A stretch of 64,000 nt of DNA from Macrocystis pyrifera (Eukaryota > Sar > Phaeophyceae > Laminariales > Laminariaceae), in NCBI GenBank assembly GCA_031763025.1, contig JASSKH010000040.1:2183001-2247000 (forward strand). The letters run 5' to 3'. Every line of letters begins with the position of its first letter. Positions within the stretch are counted from its first letter, which is position 1. Shown piece by piece: positions 11,560-23,202 of this stretch. The position numbers and the translations under genes are program-made. The notes below the pieces were generated by a model. It saw only the letters and a list, made by a program, of their open reading frames with translations, did no database searches and was not told the DNA's origin.

Positions 11560-12420
11560 CGAGAACAAATCGTAGTCCGAGTACTGAGAGTATTGGAATA
11601 CAGGCGGCAAAACTACTGCGAGTACTGAGAAGGCCCAAATACTGAGAGTAATGAGAGTGTGAGCAGTACCGAACCCCGACAATACAGGTTACTTCCAAGT
11701 ATGTACCCGCAGTAGTATCGAAACACGACAAAAATACTTGGGGTATAGGCAATATATTCGCACAGTACAGAACCTCGAGATACTGAGAGCATTCGCAGTC
11801 ATGCATAATATTATATCGAAATACTGGCAGACTGTTTTGAGTGCTCAAGTTGTCTCCAGCGAAAGTAGTTTGCTCCAACTCCCACTCGTGTGGGACTATC
11901 TGGGTGTGTTTTGTGCCGAACGCTGGGCCTGAGACTTGTCGACACGGCGCACAAACGTTGGAAGTATACTTCGTACTCGAAGTATACTGGGCATATTGAG
12001 GGTATTTCATTACTGCGAGTACTGAGTCTCGCAGAAGAAGCAGCAGTACGAACACTACCAATGGACGAAATACTGCTGTAGACTAGTACTTACTGGTATA
12101 CTTGTAGTACCCGCGGTACAGAACCCCGAGATACTTGAAGCACAACAGGCGGTATCCATGCCAGCAGCAGTAGCGAACCCCGCATTAGTGTGAGCCCGAA
12201 GCGAACCCCGCATTAGTCCGAGCCCGAAGAAAGTATACGCAGCAGTATCTACAGAACCTCAAAATACTGCGAGTACTCGCAGTATCTCCAGTACAAAACC
12301 CCCAAAATACTGCGAGTGTACGAAGTACCTACGGTAATAGCAGCAGTATTTTCTCGAACATACTTTGCTTTACTCCCAAGTATTCGGAGTAGCTGTGAAA
12401 TGTTGAGGTATGAACGCACG
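11560..12420. repeat. Degenerate AGTACTGAGAGT / GAACCCCGAAATACT repeat region
   Basis: Repeated short phrases such as CGAGTACTGAGA, GCAGTACAGAACC, GAACCCCGAGATACT and AAAATACTGCGAGTAC recur at irregular spacing. An exact local duplication (GCGAACCCCGCATTAGT) lies near 12175-12235. It looks like an old minisatellite. A long minus-strand frame through it is a composition artefact. Confidence 0.6.
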
Positions 12421-14103
12421 CCACACGCAAGCGCGCCGCCCAAACTCTTTAATTTGGGCTAAGTAACATGTACTCTTATCATATTATACGTTCAGAAAAG
12501 CAAGGTGTGGACGAATGTATTAAAATAATTATTACTGTAGTACTCTGTTGTAGTTCTGGTACAAAAATAGTCAAAAGTGAAATTAAGAAAAAACTCGTGG
12601 ATGATGCGAGTCGAACCTCGGAAACGAAAATGTTATCCAGCAAGTGCAGTTTAAACCTATACGCTAGAACAGCGCTCGTACAACTGGCATGTCGTGATTT
12701 TTACGCAATCTAAAACACTTTGCACGATCTCCTGCAGCAGTAGAGTAGCTTGTACAGGTACGACTGCATATTCAGCAGTACTGCTGTAAAATGCAACGCG
12801 AGGAACGTACGTGTACTGATCCCCTTTCAGCTGGCTCTAGGATCTATCGATCAGCAATGTAGGACACACTGCAATCAGAACTACTGTATGTACTGCAGCA
12901 ATGCTGTAAGTATATTACGAACGCTGCTGTACGAATGAGCCGCAGTACGATCATCCATACGCGCAAGGTGTGCTCACTGCTGCTGCTGGGCAGCAGGGTT
13001 GGTTGTGGTGCTGTAGGAAGCTGGAGGTAAGCACGCTCTGTGCACTGCTGTGGGTATTGTTCTCTAGGCGGTGGTCCGTGCTCCGTGCAACAACCAAAAA
13101 AAAATGTATGTATGGGATATTTGTATACGTCATCCTGGGCACACATACGGATAAAAAAATATATGGCAGACGATGGAATGCGGACGACAGGCTCCGACAG
13201 GCACAACCAACCACAGCAACACTGCGCATATGGGCGTGTCGAACACGCACGGCGTGTGGGCGGCAGCGTTGGAACGATGGGATCTGTGCATGTTGCCTGT
13301 TGTGTTCCTGGGATATGCCTGAGCTGTGTGCTCAGAGCTCTCATGAGAGCCGGGGGGAGAAAACAGAGAGCATGACAGTGTACCGATATACGTGCGTACA
13401 AAATAAGGCCTCTTTACCGAAACCAGGGAAATCGTTTTATCCACTCCCGCCGGAAAAAAAAAAATAAGCGCCTGCCACGCGCTTCAGAGTGCACGGATCG
13501 CGCCGCGACCTAGACCAATGTGTCCGGCAGGGCGTCCCGTGTCCGTGTACTTACTGTTTTGCCTAAAAGTGCTCGTGCGAAGAGAAAAGTTGGCAAAAGT
13601 ACGAAAATTTGACAAATATAGATATACTTACAGATATCTCAACCTCTGAGCGTGCTCGGTTGGTACATCCCTGGCCTCTCAGAGCTCCCACTTGGGAATC
13701 GCCTCCGTTTCTTACTTGCCGGACCGTTCCAGCGAGTCTTTGTTTTCTCCATTTATTTCTCGTCGTACTTTCAGTCCTTCTTTCCTTTTTTCTTCTTTCA
13801 TTTCGTGTGCGTGCGTGTACTCCGAGCACGGTTGCGCGGGCGAACCCGGCACCGTCGCGGGTGTCAGCGGATGCTGGCGAGTAGAGGGGGAGTTGCAAGG
13901 AGCGCGGTCGCCGCTTTCGTGCCTAGGCGTCGCGTGTGCCTCGAGACACGAGGGATGCATCAATAGGCTCTGTCTGGCCTCCATTTGTGATTTTGGATAG
14001 AGTACGTACGAGTATTTAAGGTTCGTTCGGGATTGTAAGATAATATTCAAGCGGTGCTTATTTTTGCGACCGGGATGAGAGTCACAAGAGGGAGGTACCC
14101 CGA
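12421..14103. other. No gene established
   Basis: Unique DNA becoming GC-rich near 13.6-13.95 kb. Frames are open on both strands there (Arg/Ala-rich), possibly the 5' flank of the plus-strand candidate at 14104. No splice-consistent coding chain was found. A tRNA-like piece near 12600 was examined and rejected. Confidence 0.35.
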
Positions 14104-15136
14104 ATGAGCACCAACATTGTCGAGCTTGCGTCGAGGTCCACGGTGAGCACCGGGCTTCACGCGAGGCGGGCGACGGGGCTCACTGTGGAAGAGAGGGAGG
14201 GAAGCTTTACCCGGACTGAATCGGTGGCGAGATGGTCGCGAGAGGGGCGGGCGGCGTACGAGGCTGAGAGAGAAGCTCTGCTGTAAGATTTTTTCATTTT
14301 TTTTTCATGTTTTTCTTTTTTTGACTGGTGTAAGGTGTTCCACTCAAGTAGTAAATTATTACACGAAAGGGGACGGGGATTCTATTTCTTTTGGAAATTT
14401 TCGGTTTCATTCTCATTGTTTTTGCAGTGTTGCTGTGCCGTTCTGTGCTTTATCTTTCGTACATACGACGAGTACACAGACACAGAGCATATCGAAAGAA
14501 GAAAGTAAGTACCCTACCTGGGGTATGTACGTATGTATGTACGACGTGTGAGCTAGCGTAGCGGAAAACCGCCGCGACGCGAAGCATATGTGGCGTCCGA
14601 GCTGTTTTCTCCTGAAGCATAGCGGCGGGACTCTTGGCATTATCAAGTCGGCAGTTTGCAGCTAACTACAGGGGCCATAAAAAAAACAATATTCAATCAT
14701 GGACCTCTGTCCCCTTCCCATAATTTGATGTTTCCTTCCTGAGCGAGCGTAGCGGGCGGCGTAGGCCGCCCGCGGAGCGAAGCGCCTTGTACGTATACAT
14801 ATATATCGACTTCCTTTCGCCGGTCGTTTGTGCCGTTTCGTGTTTTCCGCTGTACAGACTTACACACCGCCAAGCAATCGCATATGTCACAATGTCACCA
14901 CTGCTGTTGGTCATGCTAGCCCAAAACATTTTTTTGAGGAAAAAACGAACCAATACCCTGCCGACAAGGTCGGTCGAGCGACCCGGGAAGTTGGGTCGGG
15001 TCCGGTTGGGGGTGGGTTGGTGTTGGTGGGGCGGCACGTGGGTGGGTGGGTGGGTCTGTGGTGCGTGGGTGGGTTAGGCCCGCCAGGAGGACACAGGTGT
15101 TCCTGCGGGCAACACTATCGAAGACACGCCCACAAG
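14104..15136 (+). CDS. Candidate three-exon gene fragment, unknown protein
   Basis: Three segments join in phase. Exon 1, 14104-14282, begins ATG AGC ACC AAC and codes for a charged helix-like stretch ending REGRAAYEAEREAL before a GTAAGA donor. Exon 2, 14428-14504, follows TTTTTGCAG and ends at a perfect GTAAGT donor. Exon 3, 15097-15136, follows GGACACAG and ends at GTAAGAAC. Phases 2, 1 and 2 match at each join, reading ...SKEESVPAGNTIEDTPT. No family is recognised and the 3' continuation is not found; a strong acceptor at 16463 gives no convincing exon. The agreement of phases and donors is the only support. Confidence 0.35.
14740..14790. repeat. GC-rich imperfect palindrome
   Basis: GCGTAGCGGGCGGC and GCCGCCCGCGGAGC flank GTAG, giving a strong stem. 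A related GCGTAGCGG...CCGCCGCGACGCG stretch lies near 14555-14582. Function unknown. Confidence 0.5.
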
Positions 15137-15231
15137 GTAAGAACAAAACATTCCGCAATTGTTGCACTCCTTGGACAGGTCGCCGATTCCTACTCTACGG
15201 TCTAAACCTTTCACCACAGATATATTCCTGA

Positions 15232-15425
15232 TCGGTATGATCTGTACTGTTAGTACGATCTAGCTCGTGTTGCCGGGTGGGAGCCGTATAATCTGCATCA
15301 TCTATCTAGGAACATGAGTTCCTGGGTCGGATCTGTCAGATCCTGCACAGCATCTCACACAATAATGGCAAGTGAGGATGTCGATGATCTATTGCCGACA
15401 GATAGATCGTGATCTGTCGAACGCA
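15232..15425 (+). repeat. Repeat G, copy 1
   Basis: Interspersed GATC-rich repeat. Shared phrases are CGATCTAGCTCGTGTTGCC, GGGTGGGAGCCGTATAATCTG, GATCCTGCACAGCATCTCAC and ACAGATAGATCGTGATCTGT. Five other copies lie in this window, two of them in methyltransferase introns. Non-coding. Confidence 0.75.
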
Positions 15426-15478
15426 TCTATAATCTTGCCACTCTGTCCCTAAATTTAAGGATCGTTTTTGTATACTAT

Positions 15479-15592
15479 ATTACGGGGGTCTATAGTTAAT
15501 AGGACCTATGGTAAACATAAAAAAACCTATATATTTACCTATTTTTACTAACAATATTTGGTCCTATTTACTATGTATGGTCCCCCGTAATA
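15479..15592 (+). mobile_element. MITE-A, copy 2
   Basis: A near-consensus copy. TTACGGGGGTCTATAGTTAA and GGTCCCCCGTAA are the inverted ends. The interior is AAAACCTATATATTTACCTA and TTTTTACTAACAATATTTGG. A TGTA insertion sits at a TA near the right end compared with other copies. Confidence 0.85.
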
Positions 15593-16699
15593 ATATTTCA
15601 TGAAAAAAAACTTATATAGGGACATAATGGGCACTTCTCGTGGCCAATACGGGCATGCGCGGAGCCGCAGGCGGGTATACAGATCCAGTACACCATCTCA
15701 GAACGGCAGTCTCGGATCTACATGGGCATGGGTGATATATCTGTAGGTGATCTATCCCTAGATGATCTACCTGTCAGACGTGTGGTTTGTTTTGGCTAAT
15801 CCCGCGAGCGGCACGACAGCAGTGGCACTAGCAAATGGATGCATGGCAGTGGCGGGGGAAGACCGGTACCCATAGCACACAAAACAATCAGAAAGTAGGT
15901 GCCGTTGCTGAACAAAAAAAAAAAAGCTGGCCAGCAAGTCCTTTGGAGCCAGCCAGACCTTTTTTTACCCGATTTCTATATTAACCTTCCCACGGACAAC
16001 ATCTAATGGTACGCAGCAGGAAACAAAAAAAAAAAAAAACCCAATAAAAAACAACTTTTGACTACGAGTACTTCGTGAAATATAGCCATATTTCATTTTA
16101 TTGTCTTCTTTGCGGTGACCCTATGTGATTTTCATTTCTCTTCCTTTCTCCGATTGATAAGCCTTATTGAAGGAGTCGTGCGGCGTGGGTGGATGACGAG
16201 CCTGCTCTGCTTGTTTCGTACTGTCTGACGCCGAGGGGCCGGGCATAGTTGACGAACGCTGGACGATGGTGGCAGACAGGGTAGCAAGGTACCAGGCGGG
16301 CCAGCAGGGATACCCTGGCTGTGCTACTCGTACCAAAAACTGCTGCCGCTACCTGGAGCATGCCTTGTGCTTTGTTTGGTTTGACTGTTATTTTTACCTT
16401 GGTTCTTAGTCTTACTCTGTTGACGACTAGTGGTGTTTTCTTCTTTTTCTTTTTCTTTTTCCAGCTCGTTCTTTTCAAGTGTCTGCCACGTCCCCTACGT
16501 GGGGGTACGATGGTTTGTTGCTATACTGAAGTATATACATATACCAGGTATATTTTAGTTTCTTTTTTTTGTTTCTTTTCTCTTTCGAATTGTCTTTGTT
16601 TTTGTTTTTTCTCTTTGTTTCGTTTTTGTTTCTCTAAGTCATGGAATGTGTATGTCGTGCCTGTCGTACGCAGTATGATGACATGGCATTGCATTACAT
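15593..16699. other. No gene established
   Basis: A strong 3' splice signal (a T/C-rich run ending TTTTTCCAG at 16463) is visible, but the following sequence gives no convincing exon. TACCAGGTA lies at 16542. A-rich homopolymers are frequent. Confidence 0.35.
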
Positions 16700-16853
16700 A
16701 CGTGGCAACGTAGTATCTCTGTGGCGTAGCTTTGTGACCACAGAACTTTGTATCTCTCTAGGTTTGAAGAATCGGCACGGACACTGGTTGTGCTGGATGT
16801 CGACGCGTAGAAAGAACGGTTTAATGTGAAGAAAACAACAACAACAACATATA
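16700..16853 (+). mobile_element. Repeat J, copy 1 (AAC-tailed)
   Basis: The block GTGACCACAGAA ... TATCTCTCTAGG ... CGGACACTGG ... GTAGAAAGAACGGTTTAA(T/A)GTGAAGA is shared with 37315-37470. This copy ends in an AAC repeat and the other in an AAAT repeat. Two copies with different simple tails suggest the 3' end of a retroposon. Confidence 0.55.
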
Positions 16854-17600
16854 GAAGGTACTTCGTGCATATCGTGTGCACAGGAGCGGGTGGAAGCCAA
16901 ATGAGTGTCTTGCATTAATATGGATTGATTCATCTTATACGCGAGTCGACGAGGGAAGAAAGGGCTCGAGTCTTCTCGAGGCGTTCTACGATAAAGGTTC
17001 ACCCTAATTTTTGTGAGGCTCCTGTGTCCTCCCAAGGTGCAATGCCGAACTAAGGGGGACAAACACACGGACGACTGATGCTACGAGCATCTCGTTACGT
17101 ACACGCACGCATTATACTCCAAAATGTAGAGCACGCGCTTGTCACATACTGGTAGCCATCATCCCTCAGCAGCCCCCCCGGCAAGGACGCCGTGATGGCT
17201 CAGAAAGTTTCTTCCCAAAAGTGTGATCCCTCTATCTCAGAACGCCTCTCTCGCGATAAAAACGCTAAGCACCAAGCGTACTAGAAGTGGGGAGGAGGGA
17301 GAAGAAGAGCCTGCCAAAGTACGTATGTCACCCCGGGCACGAGTTGCAACTGTTAACATTGCTATTAACATTAAAGGAAGGAGAGAGAAAAGAAGGGCGA
17401 ACATATTAAACGGGATGATGGGGGGAAAAAAACACGTACTCGCACCTCAACTAATCAATTAAAATAAGTATGTATGCGTGTAAGTAGGGTATGGGTGGAT
17501 GAAATCAACAAATTTAATTACTTGAGTTACTGTATGTTCGTAGTGTGAACTAACTAGGAGACGATACATCCACCAGCAGCAGAAAAAAAAAAAGCCTTAC
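16854..17600. other. No gene established
   Basis: A plus-strand segment at 17235-17317 lies between a good acceptor (CTATCTCAG) and a GTACGTATG donor and reads as a Lys/Glu-rich stretch. It does not join in phase with the 14.1-15.1 kb exons, so it is not called. Downstream exons of the minus-strand gene at 17601-17999 should lie here or further left, but I could not identify them. Confidence 0.35.
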
Positions 17601-17999
17601 CTTGAGGGCGTTCATCACCGCGCGGGTGCTAACCTCCTCCGCGACCCCCCATCCCCCCCCCCCCCCCCAACCCCCGCCTCCCCGCCCCCCCCCCGCGCCG
17701 CCGCCCCCTTCCAATCTTCCCTTCGCATCTTCGGCCGAGCCAGCAGTGCCGCGACCGCTCGCTCCACCCGCGGCGCCATCTCGATCGACGTCCATGTCAA
17801 CGTCGTCGTCATCTAACCCGCCGTACAAGTCATCGTAAAGGTCGTCCTCTTCTGTGCCGGGAGCACCACCACCGCCGCTGCCACCGCGCGCTGCCGCCGC
17901 CGCCGCCGCCGATACCGCCACCGTTGCCATCCCCGGCTTGTGCAGGGGAGGCGCTATCGTCGACGTCCCCCCCGCCTCGGCCAGCTCCTGGAAAGACAT
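17601..17999 (-). CDS. First exon of an acidic, Gly/Ala-rich protein
   Basis: The minus-strand ATG at 17999 gives MSFQELAEAGGTSTIAPPL, then an Ala run, a Gly-rich linker and a strongly acidic block (EEDDLYDDLYGGL, DDDDVDMDVD). A long Gly/Trp-rich stretch follows, then VSTRAVMNALK. The exon is 133 codons and ends at a consensus donor (CTCAAG|GTAAGG) in phase 0, so the gene continues to lower coordinates. Acidic DLYDD motifs near the N-terminus occur in several RNA-processing factors (for example CPSF6-like proteins), but no RNA-binding domain is seen, so the function is unassigned. Upstream is AT-rich DNA. Confidence 0.6.
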
Positions 18000-18054
18000 G
18001 GCGGTCGTGAAAAAGCAACGCGAAAAAATCAAACAGACGACAAAAATAACATGA

Positions 18055-18300
18055 GAGAAAAAGATAAATAAGTAAATAAATACATACCATGTACCAGGTA
18101 CATAAATAAATAAATGTAAAAAATGAGTAGATCAGTCAATACATAAATGAATATATACATAACTACAGTACATAAATAAATAGATAAGTCAATAAATCAA
18201 TAGATCAAGGAGTCAATGAATCAATAAATGAATAATCACTCGTAAATGATTAAATAGTCAAGAAACTAATTCAAAGAACAAATAAACACTCCTAAACTAC
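18055..18300. repeat. AT-rich TAAA/TCAA degenerate tract
   Basis: Repeated AATAAATAAAT and GTCAATAAATC words lie directly 5' of the minus-strand gene starting at 17999. TACCAGGTA occurs at 18092. Confidence 0.7.
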
Positions 18301-19522
18301 AGCAAGACGTATGCCAACGGGAACGCCAAGTATCAACAAAAAGTTTGAATTCCAAAGATACCCGCCAAATGCTTTTAGAACAGGCTTCCTATGGGCACGT
18401 TTAGAAGAAAAAAAAAGTTCCCAACTTTTGGAAAAGCCCGAAAAAAGGAAATCTGGGGCCGATGTTGGGCCAAGATCGGCTTGAGAAAAACTCAGGCCGA
18501 TCTTTGGTTCGAAGCGGCGAGATTCCGAGTCCTCGACAGACATCGATCGACAAAACCAACGATTGCGTCATGGATTCTGAACGGAGTGCGCTCGTTAGGG
18601 GCTCCGACCCACCCTTGGGTCACCGTCTTCACACCATGGCCAGTGACGAGTGGCGGGCGCTGGCCAGGCGTACGATAAAAAAATAATTAGCCGCTGGTGT
18701 GTACAAAACAGAAGACAAAATTTCTCGAGCCGCCTCGAATGGCAAAAAACAAGCTTTTTTCAGGTTTGGGAGGATACCGCAGGACGCCGCCGGCAAGCTC
18801 TCGCCCCCTAGAGCATGTATCCACTTTCTAATTTCGATGCCGTCATCTATACTCGTTGGCCTTGCCCGACACCAAGCGGGTTGACCGTGGACTGAGTCTA
18901 TATCGAGATCGAGCATCTATCGTCTCACGAGCTGATTCTTATCAGCGTGTTGACAATTTGCAACGAGAGAATACAAATTGCGCCGCCTGCAGCCGTTAGA
19001 AAAAAAAGAAGGAAAAATCAAACTTTTTTTTTTTCCCTTTTTTCCCACAGCGGCGGTACGAGGATATTTTCGGTTGTTTTTTTAAAGCAATATTTTTGAA
19101 AGAAAACTTTTGAACTTCGCGTTACCATTGGCATAGGTCTAAATACCTAAAAATGACGTAAACAACTAAATAACTAAATACATGAACAAATAAACAAATA
19201 AGCACTCACAAATGTACACATGACATCAACCAACATACAAAATACCAGGTAACTAGATACATACTCGTGCCTAAACAGGGATAGATTTCCGGGTTGGAGT
19301 GGTGGCCGCCGTTAGCCGAAGGCGAATCAACCATCGCCGGCGGGGGAAAAAAAAAAAAAAAGCCTTGCAGTCTCGTGACAAAACCCTACTGTTGTACGTA
19401 CGCACCTCATTGAAATCGCATAATTTTGTCAGGGCGCATCTGAGGAAGTTCGCCTGGTGCGGACAGATCTACCGCGGCTGGACTTCGCGCCTCTTCACCC
19501 CGTAACTACAACGGAGGGCTAC
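18301..19522. other. No gene established
   Basis: Frames at 18390-18690 (plus) and 18630-18916 (minus) are open for 70-95 codons, but no domain or paired splice sites were seen. TACCAGGTA occurs at 19243. Confidence 0.35.
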
Positions 19523-19634
19523 AACGGAGGGCCATAGTTAATAGGACCTAGGTTGAACACAAAAACCTATATATTTACCTACTTTTACTAACAATATTTG
19601 GTCCTATTTACTACGGTACGGTCCCCCCGTAATA
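19523..19634 (+). mobile_element. MITE-A, copy 3
   Basis: ACGGAGGGCCATAGTTAATA at the left, GGTCCCCCCGTAAT at the right and the conserved AT-rich interior. TACGGTA at 19612-19618 is an insertion (CGGTA) at a TA relative to the other copies. Confidence 0.85.
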
Positions 19635-19912
19635 GCAACACTCCAGCACATTTATACTACCGCGAGTACAATAGTTGGGTGGCGAACTATTATACCAGGG
19701 GTGCCAACCATATGCCTAACTCATAATATCAGAATATCCGGTTTATACTTACCGGATATTTTGTATCATCGGCCAAAAACACACACACACACACACGTCG
19801 AGCTCATCTACCCGAGCACATCTACAAACGCGCCAGCCAAGATACACGTCCGGTGCACACCAAGCCGCAGGACTCCGCCAGACCAGACCAGACTACTGCA
19901 CATAACTATCAC

Positions 19913-20073
19913 TACGGGGGACCATACCGTAGCAAATAGGACCTGATATTGTTAGTAAAAATAGGCAAATATATACCTGGTAGGTTTTATATTTTTACCA
20001 TAGGTCTTATTAACTATGGACCTATGATATATATTTTTACCATAGGTCTTATTAACTATGGACCCCCGTAATA
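19913..20073 (-). mobile_element. MITE-A, copy 4, with partial end duplication
   Basis: Reverse-orientation copy. The segment TTTTTACCATAGGTCTTATT...CTATGGACC is present twice at its right end (about 19990-20030 and 20033-20070). TACCTGGTA at 19974-19982 and TACCGTA at 19925-19931 are extra bases at TA sites compared with sister copies. Confidence 0.85.
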
Positions 20074-20075
20074 AT

Positions 20076-20189
20076 TTATTACGGGGGGGGTCCATAGTTA
20101 ATAGGATCTATGGTATACATCAAAACCTATATATTTACCTATTTTTACTAACAAAATTTGGTCCCATTAACTATATGGACTCCCGTAAT
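20076..20189 (+). mobile_element. MITE-A, copy 5
   Basis: Full-length copy lying directly next to copy 4. TTACGGGGGGGGTCCATAG and GGACTCCCGTAATA are the ends and the interior matches the consensus. Confidence 0.85.
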
Positions 20190-20664
20190 AGTATTAGTAA
20201 TGAGAATTGCTGCAATACCTCCACGTATAGGTACTTGCTATATAGCCAGCCAACTAATCACTTCGTATTCAAATTGATTGTCGCCCGTTTATGCGCGGTC
20301 AAGTCAATCTACAGCCGCAACAAAAGAACTACTTGTATGTACATATAGACTTGAGAGGGGGGGGGGGGCAAGGTCACAAAAAGCAAGAAATTAAACCCAA
20401 AACCACTTACGGGGTGCGTGTTTTTGATTGATCTCCCTATACACGTGAAGGCTAAGGTTGACGGCCGGGTCGCGGTTGGCAGCCGTCCACTATCACAGAC
20501 TTTTTACGACTCGGCCGCGAGCGTGTCTGGACGGGGGTGTACCGCCACACGTGATCGTTTGAGATGCATCTGCCGAGGTATTCCTCCATGACGTATCTTC
20601 AGCAGTAAATACCTTATACCCTATATAGCCTGCCGCTATGACAATGTTGTGGACGACCTGCGTA
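20190..20664. other. No gene seen
   Basis: Contains a poly-G run near 20356. No exon or repeat copy was recognised. Confidence 0.4.
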
Positions 20665-20800
20665 CCTACTGTAGTGCAGATCCAACTCAGGAAATTATGT
20701 CCTAGATATATGCAGAGTATACGGCTCCCACCCGACCACATGAGCTAGATCATACTAACAGTACAGATCATACAGATGAGGGATATAGCTTGCCCCTTGA
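20665..20800 (-). repeat. Repeat G, copy 2
   Basis: Reverse-orientation partial copy: GGCTCCCACCCGACCACATG, GAGCTAGATCATACTAACAG and TACAGATCATACAGATGAGGG. Confidence 0.65.
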
Positions 20801-20948
20801 AAGGTCTATATATCATGGAAAAAGGGGGGAATCAATTATCTGTGCGATGTGCGTATTCTTCCACACCAGAGCTACTGCTGTACGTATTGGGGCCTGTCGT
20901 GTGACCAGAGCCTATACTTTAGGCAAAAGGACAATTACTTCACAATGA

Positions 20949-21470
20949 GTCAACCCATTTAGCACTACAGTCCCGTTCTGGGACCAAAGCATTCAGAATT
21001 CGAGCGGTTTTGTACCCAAAAGTTTGTCCCCAAAATGGGATTGCAGAATTCGAGCGGTTTTGTACCCAAAAGTTTGTCCCCAAAATGGGATCGCAGAATT
21101 GGAGTGGTTTGTACCCAAAACGGGATGGCAGAATTCGAGTGATTTGTGTATCCAAAACATTATTGCAGAATTCGAGTGGTTTGTGTACCCAAAACGGGAT
21201 AGAAGAATTTGAGCCGTTTGTCCCCAAAATGGGGATTGCAGAATTCGAGTGGTTTGTGTACCCAAAACATGATTGCAGAATTCTCAGTGGTTTGTGTACC
21301 CAAAACGGGATAGCAGAATTTGAGCCGTTTGTCCCCAAAATGGGATTGCAGAATTCGAGCGGTTTGTGTACCCAAAACAGGATTGCAGAATTGGAGTGGT
21401 TTGTCCCCGAAACGGCATTGCAGAATTGGAGTCGTTTGTCCCCCAAACGGGAACGCAGTACTACTGTTTG
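20949..21470. repeat. Minisatellite expanded from HP-B hairpin arms
   Basis: The array starts with the HP-B left edge (TCAACCCATTTAGCACTACAG) and ends near the right edge (GGGAACGCAGTACTACTG). Between them are about a dozen units of 35-50 bp built from GCAGAATTCGAG(T/C)GGTTTGT, then GTACCCAAAACGGGAT or CCCCAAAATGGGAT. Long open frames on both strands follow from the unit structure. Confidence 0.85.
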
Positions 21471-21540
21471 TAACATGGTTAACGTCAGAACAACATCTGC
21501 TGCAGGATAAGGAAGGGTAGCATGGCTTCCGGGGCTCGAT

Positions 21541-21647
21541 GACCCTTTTAGTACTGTTGGTACTGCAGTCCCGGTTGGGGGAGCAAACCAGTCGAATTCC
21601 GAGTACTTCGTCCCCGATACGGGACTGCAGTGCTAGCGAAAGGGTTA
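21541..21647. mobile_element. HP-B hairpin element, copy 2
   Basis: GACCCTTTTAGTACTG... and ...CAGTGCTAGCGAAAGGGTTAA flank the core CAGTCCCGGTTGGGGGAGC / GTCCCCGATACGGGACTG. It lies 70 bp after the expanded array of the same family. Confidence 0.8.
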
Positions 21648-21722
21648 ATTGACCGAGGTTGGAACAGCGGTGCCTTACTACTGGGTTGAGGTAGGATAAG
21701 GCACGGCTTTTTCGTGCACCTA

Positions 21723-21842
21723 TTACCGAGGACCATAGCTAATAGCACCTACGGTACACACAAAAACCTACCTGGTATGTATTTCCCTATTTTTACCAAA
21801 AAAAAAATGGTGTTCTCTATTTTACCGTGATCCTCCGTAATA
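21723..21842 (+). mobile_element. MITE-A, copy 6
   Basis: Degenerate copy with TTACCGAGGACCATAG and ATCCTCCGTAATAG ends. TACCTGGTA at 21769-21777 interrupts the conserved AAAACCTATATATTT block as an added CCTGGTA. Confidence 0.8.
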
Positions 21843-21933
21843 GTGGAGGCCATCGGGTTGCATTTTCATTTTTGATTACAAGTCAGTTTTTTTGGGTGAC
21901 TTGGCAACGACTTAAGTCATACAGTAGAGCTCC

Positions 21934-23202
21934 TCAAGTGAGAGGCCCCAAAAGGCAAAAGTAGGTGCACATCCCAGTCGTAGCATGTGTCACACCATCC
22001 CCATCCATCACGAACATCACCTGCAGAGGCATTTCGGTCTTTCCCATCCGCACCAGCCGCCTGACCAACCCCCGCGTCCCCCCCGACCCCTGTCCACGCC
22101 CCGCCGGCCCCTCCGCCTTCTCGACCAACTCCTTCTTCTTCCTCGTCTTCCTCCTCTGCTACGAAGGTAAGCCCGGCCTGGACTGGGTCTCCGCCTTGCC
22201 TTGCGAGGGCTAGGTGATGATAGGCTTCCACTGAGAGAAGACGACGCGACACGCATACCGGCGACAGGTTGGCCGCCTGCTCGAAAGGAGTTCCAGAGGG
22301 AACGAGGCGCGGGGGGTAGGGAGGGGGGGGGGGGAAGGAGGGAGGGAGGAAGTGGTGAAGGGATCAAAGCCCGTGCATTGGAGGGAACAAGTACCACGAG
22401 CAAAACCCCGAGCAGGAAAAAAACGAGATAGGCAAGGCGAGAGGTGCCCGCGTGAAACTTCTGAACCTGAAATGCGCCGCAACTAAATAGCACACAGCGA
22501 GACAGCAGAGGGGGGACGGGGGGTCGTCCCGTGCCTGAAACACGCCGACCAAATCGTCCAATCACTCAACCATTCGAACGTCTCAGCGTAGGATACAACA
22601 ACACAACAACAACCGAATCGCAAAACCTTGAAGCTTCTTTTAGAGTAGGAAACAACAACACACGAAAAACAATACCAACGACACAAAAGCAAGAACTGGT
22701 CCACAACAAAAAACAATACCACTCTGACCCAAAATATGAGGACCGTTCGTAATGAATAATTGTATGCTAACGGTCCCTATATTTTGGGTACAACAACAAC
22801 ACCACCGCCGCCACCACCGTCACCGCCACCACCAACAGCAATAACAACCCCTCCCCCCTACGCTCACCACAGCCAACACCGTCGGATCATTCTCCATCTG
22901 AGCCGCCGCTTCCTCTCTCGCCCGCTCCTCCTCCTCCTCCTCCTCCTTCTCCTTCTCCTCAGCAGCAGCAGCAGCGGCGGCAGCAGCAGTAACAGCATCA
23001 GCAGCAGCATCGGCAGCAGCAGCAGCAGCAGCAGCCTCAGCCGCAGCACCCTCCGCTTCCGCGCGCGCCCCTGCCTCTGCCCCGGCGAACCCCCCGCCCC
23101 TGTCTCCTGGCGGAAAGCCTGGGCGTTCGCCTTCTTGGCCCCGGAGCTGCCATTGCTCGGCCGGCCAGCCGTCTGCCTGTTGCCTCCCCTCGGGCGGGCG
23201 TC
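21934..23202 (-). CDS. Probable 3' part of a minus-strand gene (Ala/Glu-rich protein)
   Basis: Two minus-strand segments join in phase 0. The first, about 23202-22868, follows a very long C-rich tract and reads as an Ala-rich stretch, then EEKEKEEEEEEERAREEAAA and QMENDPTVLAV before a GTGAGCG donor. The second, 22158-21934, follows CTTCGTAG and reads QRRKTRKKKELVEKAEG..., ending LLGPLT and a TGA. The 5' exons are not identified. It could be the distal part of the gene at 25.3-38.6 kb, but a phase match from that gene's last exon needs a weak acceptor. A plus-strand alternative exon (22032-22166, with CACCTGCAG and GAAG|GTAAGC) overlaps the second segment and cannot be excluded. Confidence 0.4.

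Noticed and set aside
12590-12665. tRNA-like sequence with GAGGTTCGACTCGC on the minus strand
   Set aside because: No credible A box or cloverleaf, and no terminator.
20940-21510. Long open frames on both strands (about 170-180 codons)
   Set aside because: They lie wholly inside the HP-B-derived minisatellite; the unit structure leaves both strands open.
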